In this document: piece after piece, positions 43,203-54,338 of the stretch | Position numbering within the stretch: the stretch's first letter is position 1 | Layout: each line of letters begins with the position of its first letter | NCBI RefSeq assembly: GCF_032337115.1 | Contig: NZ_JAVXZY010000002.1 | Coordinates: 620,001 to 684,000 of the forward strand | Length of the DNA stretch: 64,000 bases | Origin: Roseateles_C aquae | Lineage (GTDB): Bacteria > Pseudomonadota > Gammaproteobacteria > Burkholderiales > Burkholderiaceae_C | Direction of reading: 5' to 3' | Made by a program: the position numbers and the translations under genes | The notes under the pieces: model-generated | Database searches by the model: none | Seen by the model: the letters and a program-made list of their open reading frames with translations, nothing else | Told to the model about the DNA's origin: nothing

Positions 43203-45056
43203 TCAGGGCAGCACCGCCGGGTCGGCCGCACCCAGCAACTTGTTCTGCGCCGCCAGCCAGGCCTGCAGTGGTGCGAAGTATTCGGTCAGCGCCGAGGCAT
43301 CGAGCCGGCGCTCGCCGCTGAGTTGCTGCAAGGCATCGGACCAGGGCTTGCTGGCGCCCAGCGAAAGCATGGCCTGGAACTTGGCGCCGGCGGCCTTGCT
43401 GCCGTAGATCGAGCAGCGGTGCAGCGGCCCGGTCTGGCCGGCCTCGCGGCACAGCGCACGGTGGAACTGGAATTGCAGGATATGGGCCAGGAAGTAGCGG
43501 GCATACGAGGTGTCGCTGGCCACGTGGTACTTGGCCCCGGCATCGAAGCCCCCTGCCTCAGCCGGCAGCGGCCGGCGCACACCCTGCACCTGCTCACGCA
43601 GCTGCCACCAGACGCGGTCGTAGTCGTTCGGCGCCACCTTGCCGGCATAGACCTGCCAGCGCCAGTTGTCGACCAGGTAGGCAAAGGGCAGGAAGGACAC
43701 CTTGCGCAGCGCCTGCATCAGCAGCGCGCCGGTGTCGTCGCCGCTGTCGTCCTCGGGCCGCATCAGGCCCAGCTGCTGCAGATAGGCCGGCGTGATCGAC
43801 AGCGCCACGGTATCGCCGATCGCCTCATGAAAGCCGTCGTTGGCCCCTTCGCGGAACAGCTTGGGCTGCTTGCGATAGGCCAGGTCGTAATAGACGTGGC
43901 CCAGCTCGTGGTGGATGGTGTTGAAGTCCTCGTCATTCGGACGGATGCACATCTTGATGCGCACATCCTCCTGGGTATCGATGTCCCAGGCCGAGGCATG
44001 GCAGACCATTTCGTGGTCCGTGGTCTTGCTGAACACCGAGCGGGTCCAGAAGCTGGCCGGCAGCGCCTCCAGCCCCAGCGAGGTGTAGAAGCCTTCACCA
44101 ATGCGCACCATCTGCTCGGGGCTGGGCTTGCGTTCGGCCAGCACGCGGCTCAGCTCATAGTCGCCGCCAGGCGTGCTGGGCTTGAGCAGCGGATAAAGGT
44201 TCTCCCAGCTCTGGCTCCACATATTGCCGAACAGATGGGCGGGGATGGGGCCGCTGGCCGGCACCACCTCGTGGCCATAGGCCTGACGCAGCTTGTAGCG
44301 GGCGTACAGATGCAGCGAGTCGTAGAGCGGCCGCACCTGCTGCCAGACGCGCTCCATATCGGCCGCGAAGGCCGCCTCGGGCATGTCGTAGCCGGAGCGC
44401 CAGAAGGCGCCGTTGTCGGCAAAGCCCATCGTCCGCGCGGCCTTGTTGGCCAACGCGATGTACTCGGCGTAATCGGCCTTGTAGGCCCGCGACTGGCTGT
44501 GCCAGCCGGCCCAGGCGTCCAGCAGCTGGGCCGGATCGCGGCTCTCGGCCAGTATCTTTTCCAGCGCGGCCAGGTCCTGGCATTCGACCGTTTGGCCGGC
44601 CTTCGCCGGCGGGCAGTACTTGGCCTTGCCATAGGCGCCATTGAGCTTGGCCTGCAGCAGCGCGAGGCGCTCGCGCTCGGCATCGCTGGCCAGGTAGGCG
44701 CTGTGGCGCAAGGCCTCCAGCTTGCGGGCCTCGGCCGGGCTCAGGCCCTTGCTGCTCAGGCGCCGCGCCGCCAGCGCCAGCTCGCCCGCTACCTTGGCCA
44801 ACTGCTCGCCGGCCTGGGCGGTGATCAACTCGGTGTCATCGGTGATGAAGGTATCGGCCACCCACTGCGCGCGCTGCGCCTGGATGCCCAGCTTTTCCAG
44901 GCGGGCCTCGGCGTCGGCGATAAAGGCTCGCGTGCGCTGCGTGGTCGATGCTGCCGTCGCGGCCTGCGCGGGCTGAATACACAAGAGGACCAGCAGCGTG
45001 GCTGCCGCCGCCGTGAACGTGCGCCTGACGCGCGGTAGGTGACAAAGGCTGGTCAT
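43203..45056 (-). CDS. M2-family (ACE-like) zinc metallopeptidase
   Basis: A 617-residue exported dipeptidyl carboxypeptidase-type protein with signal peptide (LLVLLCIQPAQA). Mature sequence includes WVADTFITDDTELI, the zinc site NTIHHELGHVYY with Glu further on in EGANDGFHEAIGDT, and HRCSIYGSKAAGAKF with FAPLQAWLAAQN near the end. This is the angiotensin-converting-enzyme family, which removes dipeptides from peptide C-termini. ATG 45056 fits the signal peptide; the open frame continues to 45506 but over the divergent kinase gene. Confidence 0.93.
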   Translation of the reverse strand: MTSLCHLPRVRRTFTAAAATLLVLLCIQPAQAATAASTTQRTRAFIADAEARLEKLGIQAQRAQWVADTFITDDTELITAQAGEQLAKVAGELALAARRLSSKGLSPAEARKLEALRHSAYLASDAERERLALLQAKLNGAYGKAKYCPPAKAGQTVECQDLAALEKILAESRDPAQLLDAWAGWHSQSRAYKADYAEYIALANKAARTMGFADNGAFWRSGYDMPEAAFAADMERVWQQVRPLYDSLHLYARYKLRQAYGHEVVPASGPIPAHLFGNMWSQSWENLYPLLKPSTPGGDYELSRVLAERKPSPEQMVRIGEGFYTSLGLEALPASFWTRSVFSKTTDHEMVCHASAWDIDTQEDVRIKMCIRPNDEDFNTIHHELGHVYYDLAYRKQPKLFREGANDGFHEAIGDTVALSITPAYLQQLGLMRPEDDSGDDTGALLMQALRKVSFLPFAYLVDNWRWQVYAGKVAPNDYDRVWWQLREQVQGVRRPLPAEAGGFDAGAKYHVASDTSYARYFLAHILQFQFHRALCREAGQTGPLHRCSIYGSKAAGAKFQAMLSLGASKPWSDALQQLSGERRLDASALTEYFAPLQAWLAAQNKLLGAADPAVLP

Positions 45057-45310
45057 GGTGATCGTTGGAAGCGAGCAAGGCGCGCAGTGTAGCCAGCCGC
45101 CGTCGACGGGCCCAAAGCCACAGCAAGGGGTAATGAGGCTGGGCTTCAGGCCCCAAGCTGCAAGGCCTGCGTCCGAAGCAAAGGTCAATCGCAGGCTGCA
45201 GATGCGCCCAGCTCTGTTAAAAAGCGGGGATAGGGAGTTCACCCACGCAGTGGAACGTGCCAGCCGCAGCCTGATGGACTGCGGCTCGCCGTCCGCGCGA
45301 GGAGTCCGCC

Positions 45311-47248
45311 ATGGCCGCTGCTGCTTCCGGCTTTGCTGCGCTCCCGCCTTTGCCGCCGGAGCGCGAGCGGCGCGGCGGCTGGCTGGCAGCACTGCGACAG
45401 GCCTATCTTGAGGCGCCAGATGAGTTGCAGCTTTGGTTGCCACTCGCCTGGCAAGCGCACGAGCTCGATCTGACAGAACAGTCCCAGGGTGCCGAGGCCG
45501 ATGCATGCAGCCTGGATCTGGTCCTGTTGCTGTGCGAGTTGCTGCTGCAAGAGCGCCGATTTGATGCGGTGACCCGCTTACTCGAGTTGGCGCTTTCCTG
45601 GCCGGTGGCGGCAGATGAGCAAATTGCGCAGGCCGCGCTGCTGGGCCTTCAATGCCGCATGCATTGGCTGTTCCAGCGTCATGGCGAGGCCTTGCACTGC
45701 CTGGCCCGATTGACCGAACTGACGCAGCACAAGGCAGCCCCCTTGGCGCAGGCCCACCAGCGGCGCGCCTTCGCGCAGTCCTTGTTCGCGCAGCGTGAAT
45801 ACCGCCGCGCCATCGAGCTGTACCACGAGGCCATTGCCCTGCATCGCCAGGCCGAGCCGCACGGCGCCTGGATCAGCATGTACTCGCTGATTGCGGCCGC
45901 TCAGCGCAGCCTGGGCAACAGTGATGCAATGCTGCAGGCCTTCAGGAAGAACGCCGACGAAGCTGCCAAGCAAAGGCGCTGGTGGGCAGCCAGCAACGCC
46001 TGTACCGGCATCGCCGAGGAATATGCCGAGCGTGGCGAACTCGCGCTGGCCGAGCAAGCGCTGGCTGAGGCCCAAGCCTTCGCCGAACGGCCAAGCCAAC
46101 GCCCCCTGTGGCTGGAAAAGGAGTTGTGGGCGGTCGACGCTGTCTGCGCGGCCCTGAGGCAGGACCACGCGCGCGCCGTGGCGATGATGAAGCGTGTCAT
46201 CGCCCACAGCGATAGCAGCAGTTGGCGCGACAAGTCACGGCGCCTGCGCCAGCTGGTGCCTTGGCAGCTGAGATTGGGACAGGCCGCAGACGCCATCGCG
46301 ACATTGGAGCAAGCCCATGCCCTGGAGCTCGAAGAGGCGCATGAGGTGGACCGCAAGGAGTTGGCCAGCCGGCTGCAGCGCGTCGAGCTTGAGCATGCCC
46401 GCGCCGAGCAATTGCGCAATGCCCAGCATGCGGCTGTGCTGGAAGCGCGCAACCAGGCCTTGGAACGCGCCTTGGCCGTGCAGCACGAACTGCAGACCGA
46501 GCTGATCGAGGCCAGCAAGCTGGCCACCCTGGGCCATCTCCTGGCCGGCATGTCACATGAACTCAACACGCCACTGGGCGTCACACTGACGGCCGTCAGC
46601 ACCGTGGCCGATCTCAGCCGCCAGCTGGGCTCACAGATCAAGCAGGGCTCGATCTCCCGCCGCGAGTTCGTCCAGGGTCTGGGCCAGTGTGAGAACGGCG
46701 CCGAACTGGCGCGCAACAATCTGGAACGGGCCCTGGAACTGATCGCCACCTATCGCCAGCTGGACAGCCAGCCCCGCCATGAGCTGTGGGCGCAGGCGCA
46801 ACTCGACGAGCTGATTCGCAGCACCTGGGCGCGCAGCGTCGATCCGCGCAGCGCCTTGCAACTGCAGGTCGACGCCGATCTGCGGGTGCCGGTGCACCAG
46901 GAAGCGCTGTGTGAAATCCTGCGCCAGCTGTTCCAGAACGTCGAACGCCACGCTTATCCGCCGGGCAGCAGCGGCCAGGTGCTGGTGCAGGCGCAGCGCC
47001 TCGGCGAGACGGTAAGTCTCAGCGTGACCGACCAGGGCCGTGGCATCGCACCGGACTTTCTGCCGCGCATCTTTGACCCCTACGAGTCCACACAGTTCGG
47101 CCAGGGGCGTAGCGGCCTGGGTCTGTTCGTCGCGCGGGCAGCTGCCGTCCAAGGGCTGGAGGGCAAGCTGCGCGCCAGCAGCCAGCCTGGCCTGGGCTGC
47201 CGCTTCGAGCTGAGCTGGCCGATCGGGTCGCTGACCAGGCCCGCCTAG
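45311..47248 (+). CDS. TPR-containing cytoplasmic histidine kinase
   Basis: A 645-residue protein without TM segments. Residues to about 330 are TPR-like helical pairs (FAQSLFAQREYRRAIELYHEA, GIAEEYAERGELALAEQALAEA). A coiled coil (about 345-400) leads to the H box LLAGMSHELNTPLGVTL with His416, and the ATPase has QNVERHAYP in place of a canonical N box, DQGRGIAPDF and GRSGLGLFVAR. The HELNTP H box is the same subtype as in the kinase at 22414. No response regulator is near. GAGGAG precedes the ATG. It is divergent from the M2 peptidase. Confidence 0.87.
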   Translation: MAAAASGFAALPPLPPERERRGGWLAALRQAYLEAPDELQLWLPLAWQAHELDLTEQSQGAEADACSLDLVLLLCELLLQERRFDAVTRLLELALSWPVAADEQIAQAALLGLQCRMHWLFQRHGEALHCLARLTELTQHKAAPLAQAHQRRAFAQSLFAQREYRRAIELYHEAIALHRQAEPHGAWISMYSLIAAAQRSLGNSDAMLQAFRKNADEAAKQRRWWAASNACTGIAEEYAERGELALAEQALAEAQAFAERPSQRPLWLEKELWAVDAVCAALRQDHARAVAMMKRVIAHSDSSSWRDKSRRLRQLVPWQLRLGQAADAIATLEQAHALELEEAHEVDRKELASRLQRVELEHARAEQLRNAQHAAVLEARNQALERALAVQHELQTELIEASKLATLGHLLAGMSHELNTPLGVTLTAVSTVADLSRQLGSQIKQGSISRREFVQGLGQCENGAELARNNLERALELIATYRQLDSQPRHELWAQAQLDELIRSTWARSVDPRSALQLQVDADLRVPVHQEALCEILRQLFQNVERHAYPPGSSGQVLVQAQRLGETVSLSVTDQGRGIAPDFLPRIFDPYESTQFGQGRSGLGLFVARAAAVQGLEGKLRASSQPGLGCRFELSWPIGSLTRPA

Positions 47249-47249
47249 G

Positions 47250-47282
47250 GCGCCGCCAGGGCGCCGCCAGGCCGCCGCCAGG
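47250..47282 (+). repeat. Three tandem 11-bp GC repeats
   Basis: GCGCCGCCAGG occurs at 47250-47260 and 47261-47271, then CCGCCGCCAGG at 47272-47282, directly after the kinase stop codon. No role is evident. Confidence 0.7.
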
Positions 47283-47478
47283 CCGCAAAGGCGCGCAGAA
47301 CCGGCGGCCACCCCGGCGACCCCATGCCTGGCGAGGCTGCCGTACTCGTCGCTTTCGGCCGCTTGACCATGAAGTGACTACAGGGTTTCAAATGCTGAGG
47401 CCCGCTCTTGCCGAGCCCTGCCTGTCCCGCTTTCGACGCGGCGCACCAATGCCGATTCACGCCCACCTCATACCCCTC

Positions 47479-48217
47479 ATGCGCACCGACTCCACCGACC
47501 CGCTCCTGGCCTCAACCCCCCTGCTGGACCTGCAGCACCCCGCGATTCAAGGCCTGATCCAGCACCGCGGCTGGCACGATCTCAGCGATGCGGAGCAAAT
47601 CGGCGCTGCCTATGATTTCGTCCGCAACGAAATCCGCTTCGGTTACAACCGCCGCGATGAAACGCCCGCCAGCGTCGTGCTGGCTGAGGGGATGGGCCAA
47701 TGCAATACCAAGGCCATCCTGCTGATGGCCTTGCTGCGCGCGCTGGGCCGGCGCTGCGTGCTTCACGGTTTCACGATAGACAAGGACTTGCAACGCGGCG
47801 CCGTACCGCCCTGGGCCTGGCCGCTGGCGCCGCAACGCATCGTGCACAGCTGGGTCGAGGTCGAGTTGGACGGGCAGCGGCTGGAGCTCGAAGGCTTCAT
47901 CCTTGACCAGGCCTATCTGGCAGCGCTGCAGAAACGTTTCCCGCTGCAGCAGCGCTTCTGCGGCTACGGTGCAGCGACGCCGGATCTGCAGAACCCGGAC
48001 GTCGCCTGGTCAGGTCGATCGACCTACATCCAGCGCGACGGCATCGCCGAGGATTTCGGCTGCTATGACAGCCCCGACGATTTCTTCGCACTGCACCGCC
48101 AGGCACTGGGCCCGATACGCCAAAGCCTGTACGAGCATTTCATTCGCCACCGGATGAACGCCCGCGTGGCGACCATCCGTTCAGGCGGTCGGGTGGGCGA
48201 TGCAGGCAGCAACGGCC

Positions 48218-48243
<26 letters not shown>
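47479..48243 (+). CDS. Transglutaminase-like superfamily protein
   Basis: A 254-residue protein with the cysteine-protease-like core: catalytic Cys in GMGQCNTKAILLMALLRALG, His in RIVHSWVEVEL, and an acidic residue in LEGFILDQAY. Preceding text LLDLQHPAIQGLIQHRGWHDLSDAEQI and AYDFVRNEIRFGYN is typical of bacterial transglutaminase-like proteins. The start is uncertain: in-frame ATGs at 47392, 47449 and 47479 and a GTG at 47374 all lack a good ribosome-binding site; 47479 lies nearest the conserved start. Its last 26 bases overlap the convergent clpB. Confidence 0.8.
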
Positions 48244-50830
<2,587 letters not shown>

Positions 50831-50855
50831 GGCTGAAATCCTCCGATGCCGCTGC

Positions 50856-50883
50856 AGATGGGCCGCTCGGCGTCGATTTCAAG
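50856..50883 (-). promoter_or_regulatory. Probable sigma-32 (RpoH) promoter of clpB
   Basis: On the minus strand CTTGAAA (50877-50883) and GCCCATCT (50856-50863) are separated by 13 bases, close to the RpoH consensus CTTGAAA-N11-16-CCCCATNT. It lies 26 bases upstream of the clpB ATG. Confidence 0.75.
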
Positions 50884-50944
50884 AGCCGGCGCGCAACTCG
50901 TCAAGGCCGCCGCTTGATCTGGCGCAAGCGCCGACAATGCGGCG

Positions 50945-51496
50945 ATGAACACCGCTTCCCTCTGGGCCACCACCGTGCCCGTCTTTCAGCGTTATCTGGG
51001 CCAGCTGCGTGGCTGGCTGGATCTGGCCGAGGCGCGCCTCGACGGCCCGGCCCTTGCATCACTGCTGCAGTCCCGCCTGGCGCCCGATATGCATCCGCTG
51101 GCCAGCCAGATCGAGATCGCCTGCAATTTCGTGCCGCGTGCGCTGGCGCCCTTGCTCGGCCAGGCGCAGCTGCAGTACGGCGACTTCAAGCGCGATCTGC
51201 CCGGCTTGCGCGCCCGGCTGCAAGCCCGGCTGGCACTGCTGCAAACGCTGCGTGCTGATGAGCTCGACGCCCGCCCGCTGCCGTCCCTCGTGCACTTCGA
51301 TGCCGGCCAGGCGCTTGGCCAGTTAGCGCCGGCCGACTACATCCACCAGTTCGCCCTGCCCAACTTCTTCTTTCACCTGAGCCTGGCCTATGCGCTGCTG
51401 CGCCAGGCCGGCCTGCCGCTGGGCAAGGCCGATTTCGACGGCCTTCATCGCTACGGGCCGGCAGACCTCAGTCCAGCCACCACTGCATCAGCCTGA
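50945..51496 (+). CDS. DUF1993 family protein
   Basis: A 183-residue soluble protein in the DUF1993 style: VPVFQRYLGQLRGWLDLAEA at the start, LAPDMHPLASQIEIACNF in the middle, and DYIHQFALPNFFFHLSLAYALLRQAGLPLGKADFDG near the end. Function unknown. The conserved His-containing segments recall DinB-like helical bundles, but metal binding is not shown. Its last 29 bases overlap the convergent crcB gene. Confidence 0.87.
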   Translation: MNTASLWATTVPVFQRYLGQLRGWLDLAEARLDGPALASLLQSRLAPDMHPLASQIEIACNFVPRALAPLLGQAQLQYGDFKRDLPGLRARLQARLALLQTLRADELDARPLPSLVHFDAGQALGQLAPADYIHQFALPNFFFHLSLAYALLRQAGLPLGKADFDGLHRYGPADLSPATTASA

Positions 51497-51851
51497 GCCC
51501 GGCGGCAGCGGCGGCCAGCGAGCCCAGCACGTGGACGCTGGTGTGCGTCAGCGCCATCGCGAACTGACCGCGCTGCAGCAGCGTCAGCGATTCGCCGGAG
51601 AAGGATGAGAAGGTCGTCAGCCCGCCGAGGAAACCGGTCACGATCAGCAGGCGCAGCAGCTCGTCCGGCGTGCGGCCGAACCACTCCAGCGCCATCCCTG
51701 CCATCAGCCCGCCGGCCACATTCACCAGCAGCGTGCCCAGCGGAAAGCCCGGCCAGCTGGCATTGAACCAGAGGCCTGCGGCCCAGCGCGCCAGCGCGCC
51801 GATGCTGGCGCCGGCGGCAATCGCCAGCATCTTCAACGACAGCGCGTTCAT
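51468..51851 (-). CDS. crcB: CrcB/FluC fluoride channel
   Basis: A 127-residue small membrane protein with four TM segments. GASIGALARW, PLGTLLVNVAGGLMAGM with the conserved Asn, and TGFLGGLTTFSSFSGES are the FluC signature. It exports fluoride as a dual-topology dimer. The ATG overlaps the moaE stop by ATGA. No fluoride riboswitch pattern was found upstream. Confidence 0.93.
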   Translation of the reverse strand: MNALSLKMLAIAAGASIGALARWAAGLWFNASWPGFPLGTLLVNVAGGLMAGMALEWFGRTPDELLRLLIVTGFLGGLTTFSSFSGESLTLLQRGQFAMALTHTSVHVLGSLAAAAAGLRLMQWWLD

Positions 51852-52336
51852 GCCTTGGCGGCCACAGCCGCGTTGTTCGCCTGAATGCCCCAGCGCGCCA
51901 GCGCCTCGTCGTCGAGGCTGCGCGCATCGACCCAGTGCGCGCCATCGGGCCGGTGCTCCTTCTTCCAGAACGGCGCTTGCGTCTTCAGATAGTCCATCAG
52001 GAATTCGCAGGCCTGGAAGGCCTGGCCGCGATGGGCCGAGGCGACCAGCACCAGCACGATCTGTTCGCGCGCGGCCAAGGGCCCGACGCGATGGATCACC
52101 CGCGCCGCGCGGATGTCAAAGCGGGCAAACGCCGCGTCAATCATGGCCTCGATCGCCGCCTCGGTCATGCCCGGGTAATGCTCGAGTTCCATCAGGCTGA
52201 CCGCCCGCCCCTCGCTGGCCTCGCGCACGGTGCCCACGAAGGCGACCACCGCGCCGATGCCACCATCGGCCTCGCGCAGCCGCGCCGTCTCAGTGCTGAG
52301 ATCGAAGTCCTCGGTCTGGATCGAAACGCTTTTCAT
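51848..52336 (-). CDS. moaE: MoaE, molybdopterin synthase catalytic subunit
   Basis: A 162-residue MoaE. It has AVVAFVGTVRE near the start, LMELEHYPGMTE, IHRVGPLAAREQIVLVLVASAHRGQAF, and CEFLMDYLKTQAPFWKKE with the catalytic Lys pair. It transfers sulfur from MoaD to cyclic pyranopterin. No moaD lies adjacent. It is upstream of crcB with 4-base overlap. Confidence 0.95.
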   Translation of the reverse strand: MKSVSIQTEDFDLSTETARLREADGGIGAVVAFVGTVREASEGRAVSLMELEHYPGMTEAAIEAMIDAAFARFDIRAARVIHRVGPLAAREQIVLVLVASAHRGQAFQACEFLMDYLKTQAPFWKKEHRPDGAHWVDARSLDDEALARWGIQANNAAVAAKA

Positions 52337-52368
52337 GGATCGGATTGTGCACCGTGCATAATCACTCG

Positions 52369-52485
52369 ATGCCTGCCGCTGCCACGCCCAACGCCCTCCC
52401 CTCGCCCGCCGTGATGCTGGCGCGTGTCGGTGCGCTTGCCGTGGCCGCTGCTCGCAAATCCAAAAAACCGCAGCCGCTTATCTGA
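52369..52485 (+). CDS. Possible 38-residue small ORF
   Basis: ATG at 52369 opens a 38-residue frame with a hydrophobic middle (AVMLARVGALAVAAA) and a basic end (RKSKKPQPLI). CATAAT at 52357-52362 could be a -10 box, which leaves almost no leader. No ribosome-binding site is evident. It may be an artefact. Confidence 0.25.
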   Translation: MPAAATPNALPSPAVMLARVGALAVAAARKSKKPQPLI

Positions 52486-52499
52486 CCGGCGCTGCAGCC

Positions 52500-52532
52500 G
52501 TGCTCAGGTAGGCCGCCGAGGCAGCTGAGCAC
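52500..52532 (+). repeat. Hairpin in the leader of the DapA-family gene
   Basis: GTGCTCAG at 52500-52507 pairs with CTGAGCAC at 52525-52532; the loop contains a smaller GCC/GGC stem. No T-run follows. It lies 61 bases before the start and matches no riboswitch I know. Confidence 0.4.
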
Positions 52533-52593
52533 CGCCGTCCGGCCCCTTCCCCACACGGTTCCTCCAGGTCTTTGTCGTACTGATGGAGTGAAT

Positions 52594-53469
52594 GTGATCG
52601 TGCAAGACTTCTCCGGCCTCTGGATTCCCCTGGTGACCCCGTTCCACCACGGCGAGATCGACCATACCGCGCTGCAGAAGCTGGTCAAACGGCTGAAGGC
52701 CGATGGCGTCAAGGGCTTTGTCGCCTGCGGCAGCACCGGCGAGGCCGCGCTGATGGACGAGCACGAGCAGGACGCGGTGCTGGACACCATCTGTGCCACC
52801 GCCGGCGACGCGCCGGTGCTGATGGGAGTGTCCGGGCCGCGGCCGGCCATGGTCGCGGCGCGCATGCAGGACCTGGCCAAGCGCTACCCGCTGGCCGGCT
52901 ATCTGCTGCCGGCGCCGTCCTATATCCGGCCTTCGCAGCAGGGCCTGCTCGGCTATTTCCAGGCGGTGGCCGACGCCAGCCCCCTGCCCCTGGTCGTCTA
53001 CGACATCCCCTACCGCACCGGCGTCAAGATCGAGCTGGCCACCCTGCTGCAGCTGGCCGGGCACCCCAACATCCAGGCGCTGAAGGACTGCGGCGGCCAA
53101 ATGCAGGCCACCCAGGCGCTGATCGAGGATGGTCGGCTGGCCGTGCTGGCCGGTGAGGACCACAACATCTTCAGCACGCTGGCCCTGGGCGGCGCCGGCG
53201 CCATTGCCGCCAGCGCCCATCTGGAGACGCGCCGTTTCCTGCAGCTGTTCGCGGCGCTGCAGGCGCAGGACCTGCCGGCTGCTCGGCAACTCTGGCAACA
53301 GCTCGGGCGCATCATCGGCCTGAGCTTTGCCGAGCCCAATCCGGCCCCGCTGAAGGCGGTGATGGCGCGGCTGGGCTGGATGCATGACGAGCTGCGCGCG
53401 CCCCTGCACAGCGCCTCGCCGGCGCTGGCCGAGCATTTTCTCGAGGCGCTCAAGCAGCTGCAGGACTGA
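52594..53469 (+). CDS. DapA-family aldolase/synthase
   Basis: A 291-residue class I aldolase-fold enzyme. It has FSGLWIPLVTPFHHGEIDH, KGFVACGSTGEAALM, the Tyr of VVYDIPYRTG and the Schiff-base Lys in ALKDCGG, plus a late ALKAV-like helix reading PLKAVMARLGW. Dihydrodipicolinate synthase is one option; related pyruvate aldolases share these features and many genomes carry several paralogues. The start is uncertain: GTG 52588, 52594 and 52600 are all in frame, and GGAG is best spaced for 52594. It is convergent with the Crp/Fnr gene. Confidence 0.82.
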   Translation: MIVQDFSGLWIPLVTPFHHGEIDHTALQKLVKRLKADGVKGFVACGSTGEAALMDEHEQDAVLDTICATAGDAPVLMGVSGPRPAMVAARMQDLAKRYPLAGYLLPAPSYIRPSQQGLLGYFQAVADASPLPLVVYDIPYRTGVKIELATLLQLAGHPNIQALKDCGGQMQATQALIEDGRLAVLAGEDHNIFSTLALGGAGAIAASAHLETRRFLQLFAALQAQDLPAARQLWQQLGRIIGLSFAEPNPAPLKAVMARLGWMHDELRAPLHSASPALAEHFLEALKQLQD

Positions 53470-53472
53470 GGC

Positions 53473-54183
53473 TCAGCCCGGCCGCGCAAGCAGTTCCAGG
53501 GCGGCGAGATCGAGCAGCTCGATCTCGCCATAATGCAGCGCCAGCAGTCGCTGCGCCTCCAAGGCCTTCAGGGCCTTGTTGACGGTCTGGCGGCTGACGC
53601 CCAGCATCAGCGCCAGCTGCTCCTGCGGCAGCCGCAGCCGGGTCGGCATCAGCTGCTCGGCGCGCTGCGCATAGCCGCTGGCCACCAGCAAGAGGCGCTT
53701 GGCCAGGCGCTGCTCCAGGTTCAGATGGGCCATGTCTTCCAGCGCCTCGAAGCTGTTGCGCAGCTTGATGCAGGCCAGCTGGGCGATCGCGCGCCAATGC
53801 TGCGGATGGGCGTTCAGCCAGTCTTGCAGCTCGGCGTGCGAGATCAGCCAGACAGAGGTCGGCCCCTCGGCGACCACATCATGGGTGCGTGGCAGCCCAT
53901 CGATCAGCGAGATCTCGCCAAACCACTGGCCCGGCTCCAGCCAGGCCAGCAGCGCGACGCTGCCGTCAGCATGCAAGGCGCCCACCCGCAGCGCGCCGCT
54001 GAGCACACAGCACAGGTCGTGCGCCACGCCGCCGCGCTCGAACAGGGTCTGGCCGCTGCCCAGGAGGCAGCGCCGCCCATGCGCCAGCAGGTAGTCGCGC
54101 AGCGCCGGCGCACAGCCGGCCAGCCAGCGGTTGTGCTGCAGCAGGGTCAGTTCTTGCGTTTCCAGCAGATGGGCGGGCAGCAT
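53473..54183 (-). CDS. Crp/Fnr-family transcriptional regulator
   Basis: A 236-residue regulator with an N-terminal cyclic-nucleotide-binding barrel (about 30-140: QTLFERGGVAHDLCCVLSGALRV, GQWFGEISLIDGLPRTHDV) and C-terminal winged helix (about 165-225: PQEQLALMLGVSRQTVNKALKALE). It lacks the clustered N-terminal Cys of oxygen-sensing Fnr. The ligand could be a cyclic nucleotide or another small molecule. A palindromic site lies 37 bases upstream (54220-54243), suggesting autoregulation. Confidence 0.9.
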   Translation of the reverse strand: MLPAHLLETQELTLLQHNRWLAGCAPALRDYLLAHGRRCLLGSGQTLFERGGVAHDLCCVLSGALRVGALHADGSVALLAWLEPGQWFGEISLIDGLPRTHDVVAEGPTSVWLISHAELQDWLNAHPQHWRAIAQLACIKLRNSFEALEDMAHLNLEQRLAKRLLLVASGYAQRAEQLMPTRLRLPQEQLALMLGVSRQTVNKALKALEAQRLLALHYGEIELLDLAALELLARPG

Positions 54184-54219
54184 GGCGCTTTCGGACGGAC
54201 TCAGGGTAAACGGCCAGCA

Positions 54220-54243
54220 CGACTGTCCGGCATTTGACAGTCG
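54220..54243. promoter_or_regulatory. Candidate Crp/Fnr-type operator
   Basis: CGACTGTC at 54220-54227 and GACAGTCG at 54236-54243 form a perfect inverted repeat with 8-base spacer. The inner TGTC-N8-GACA is 16 bases, the length of a TGTGA-N6-TCACA site. It lies between the regulator and the divergent mpo1-like gene, so it could control both. Confidence 0.5.
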
Positions 54244-54338
54244 CGATCTTCGCGCCGCTCTAAGCTGATCTCCATCAAGACAAGCCCTTGGCCGGCCCGC
54301 ATCGCGCCGGCCCCGAGCGCCACCTCCAGGAGACCCTC

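Noticed and set aside
52337..52368. Fluoride riboswitch for the moaE-crcB unit
   Set aside because: The leader is too short and lacks the conserved pseudoknot pattern.
52486..52593. Lysine riboswitch before the DapA-family gene
   Set aside because: Only one short hairpin is present, not the five-helix core.
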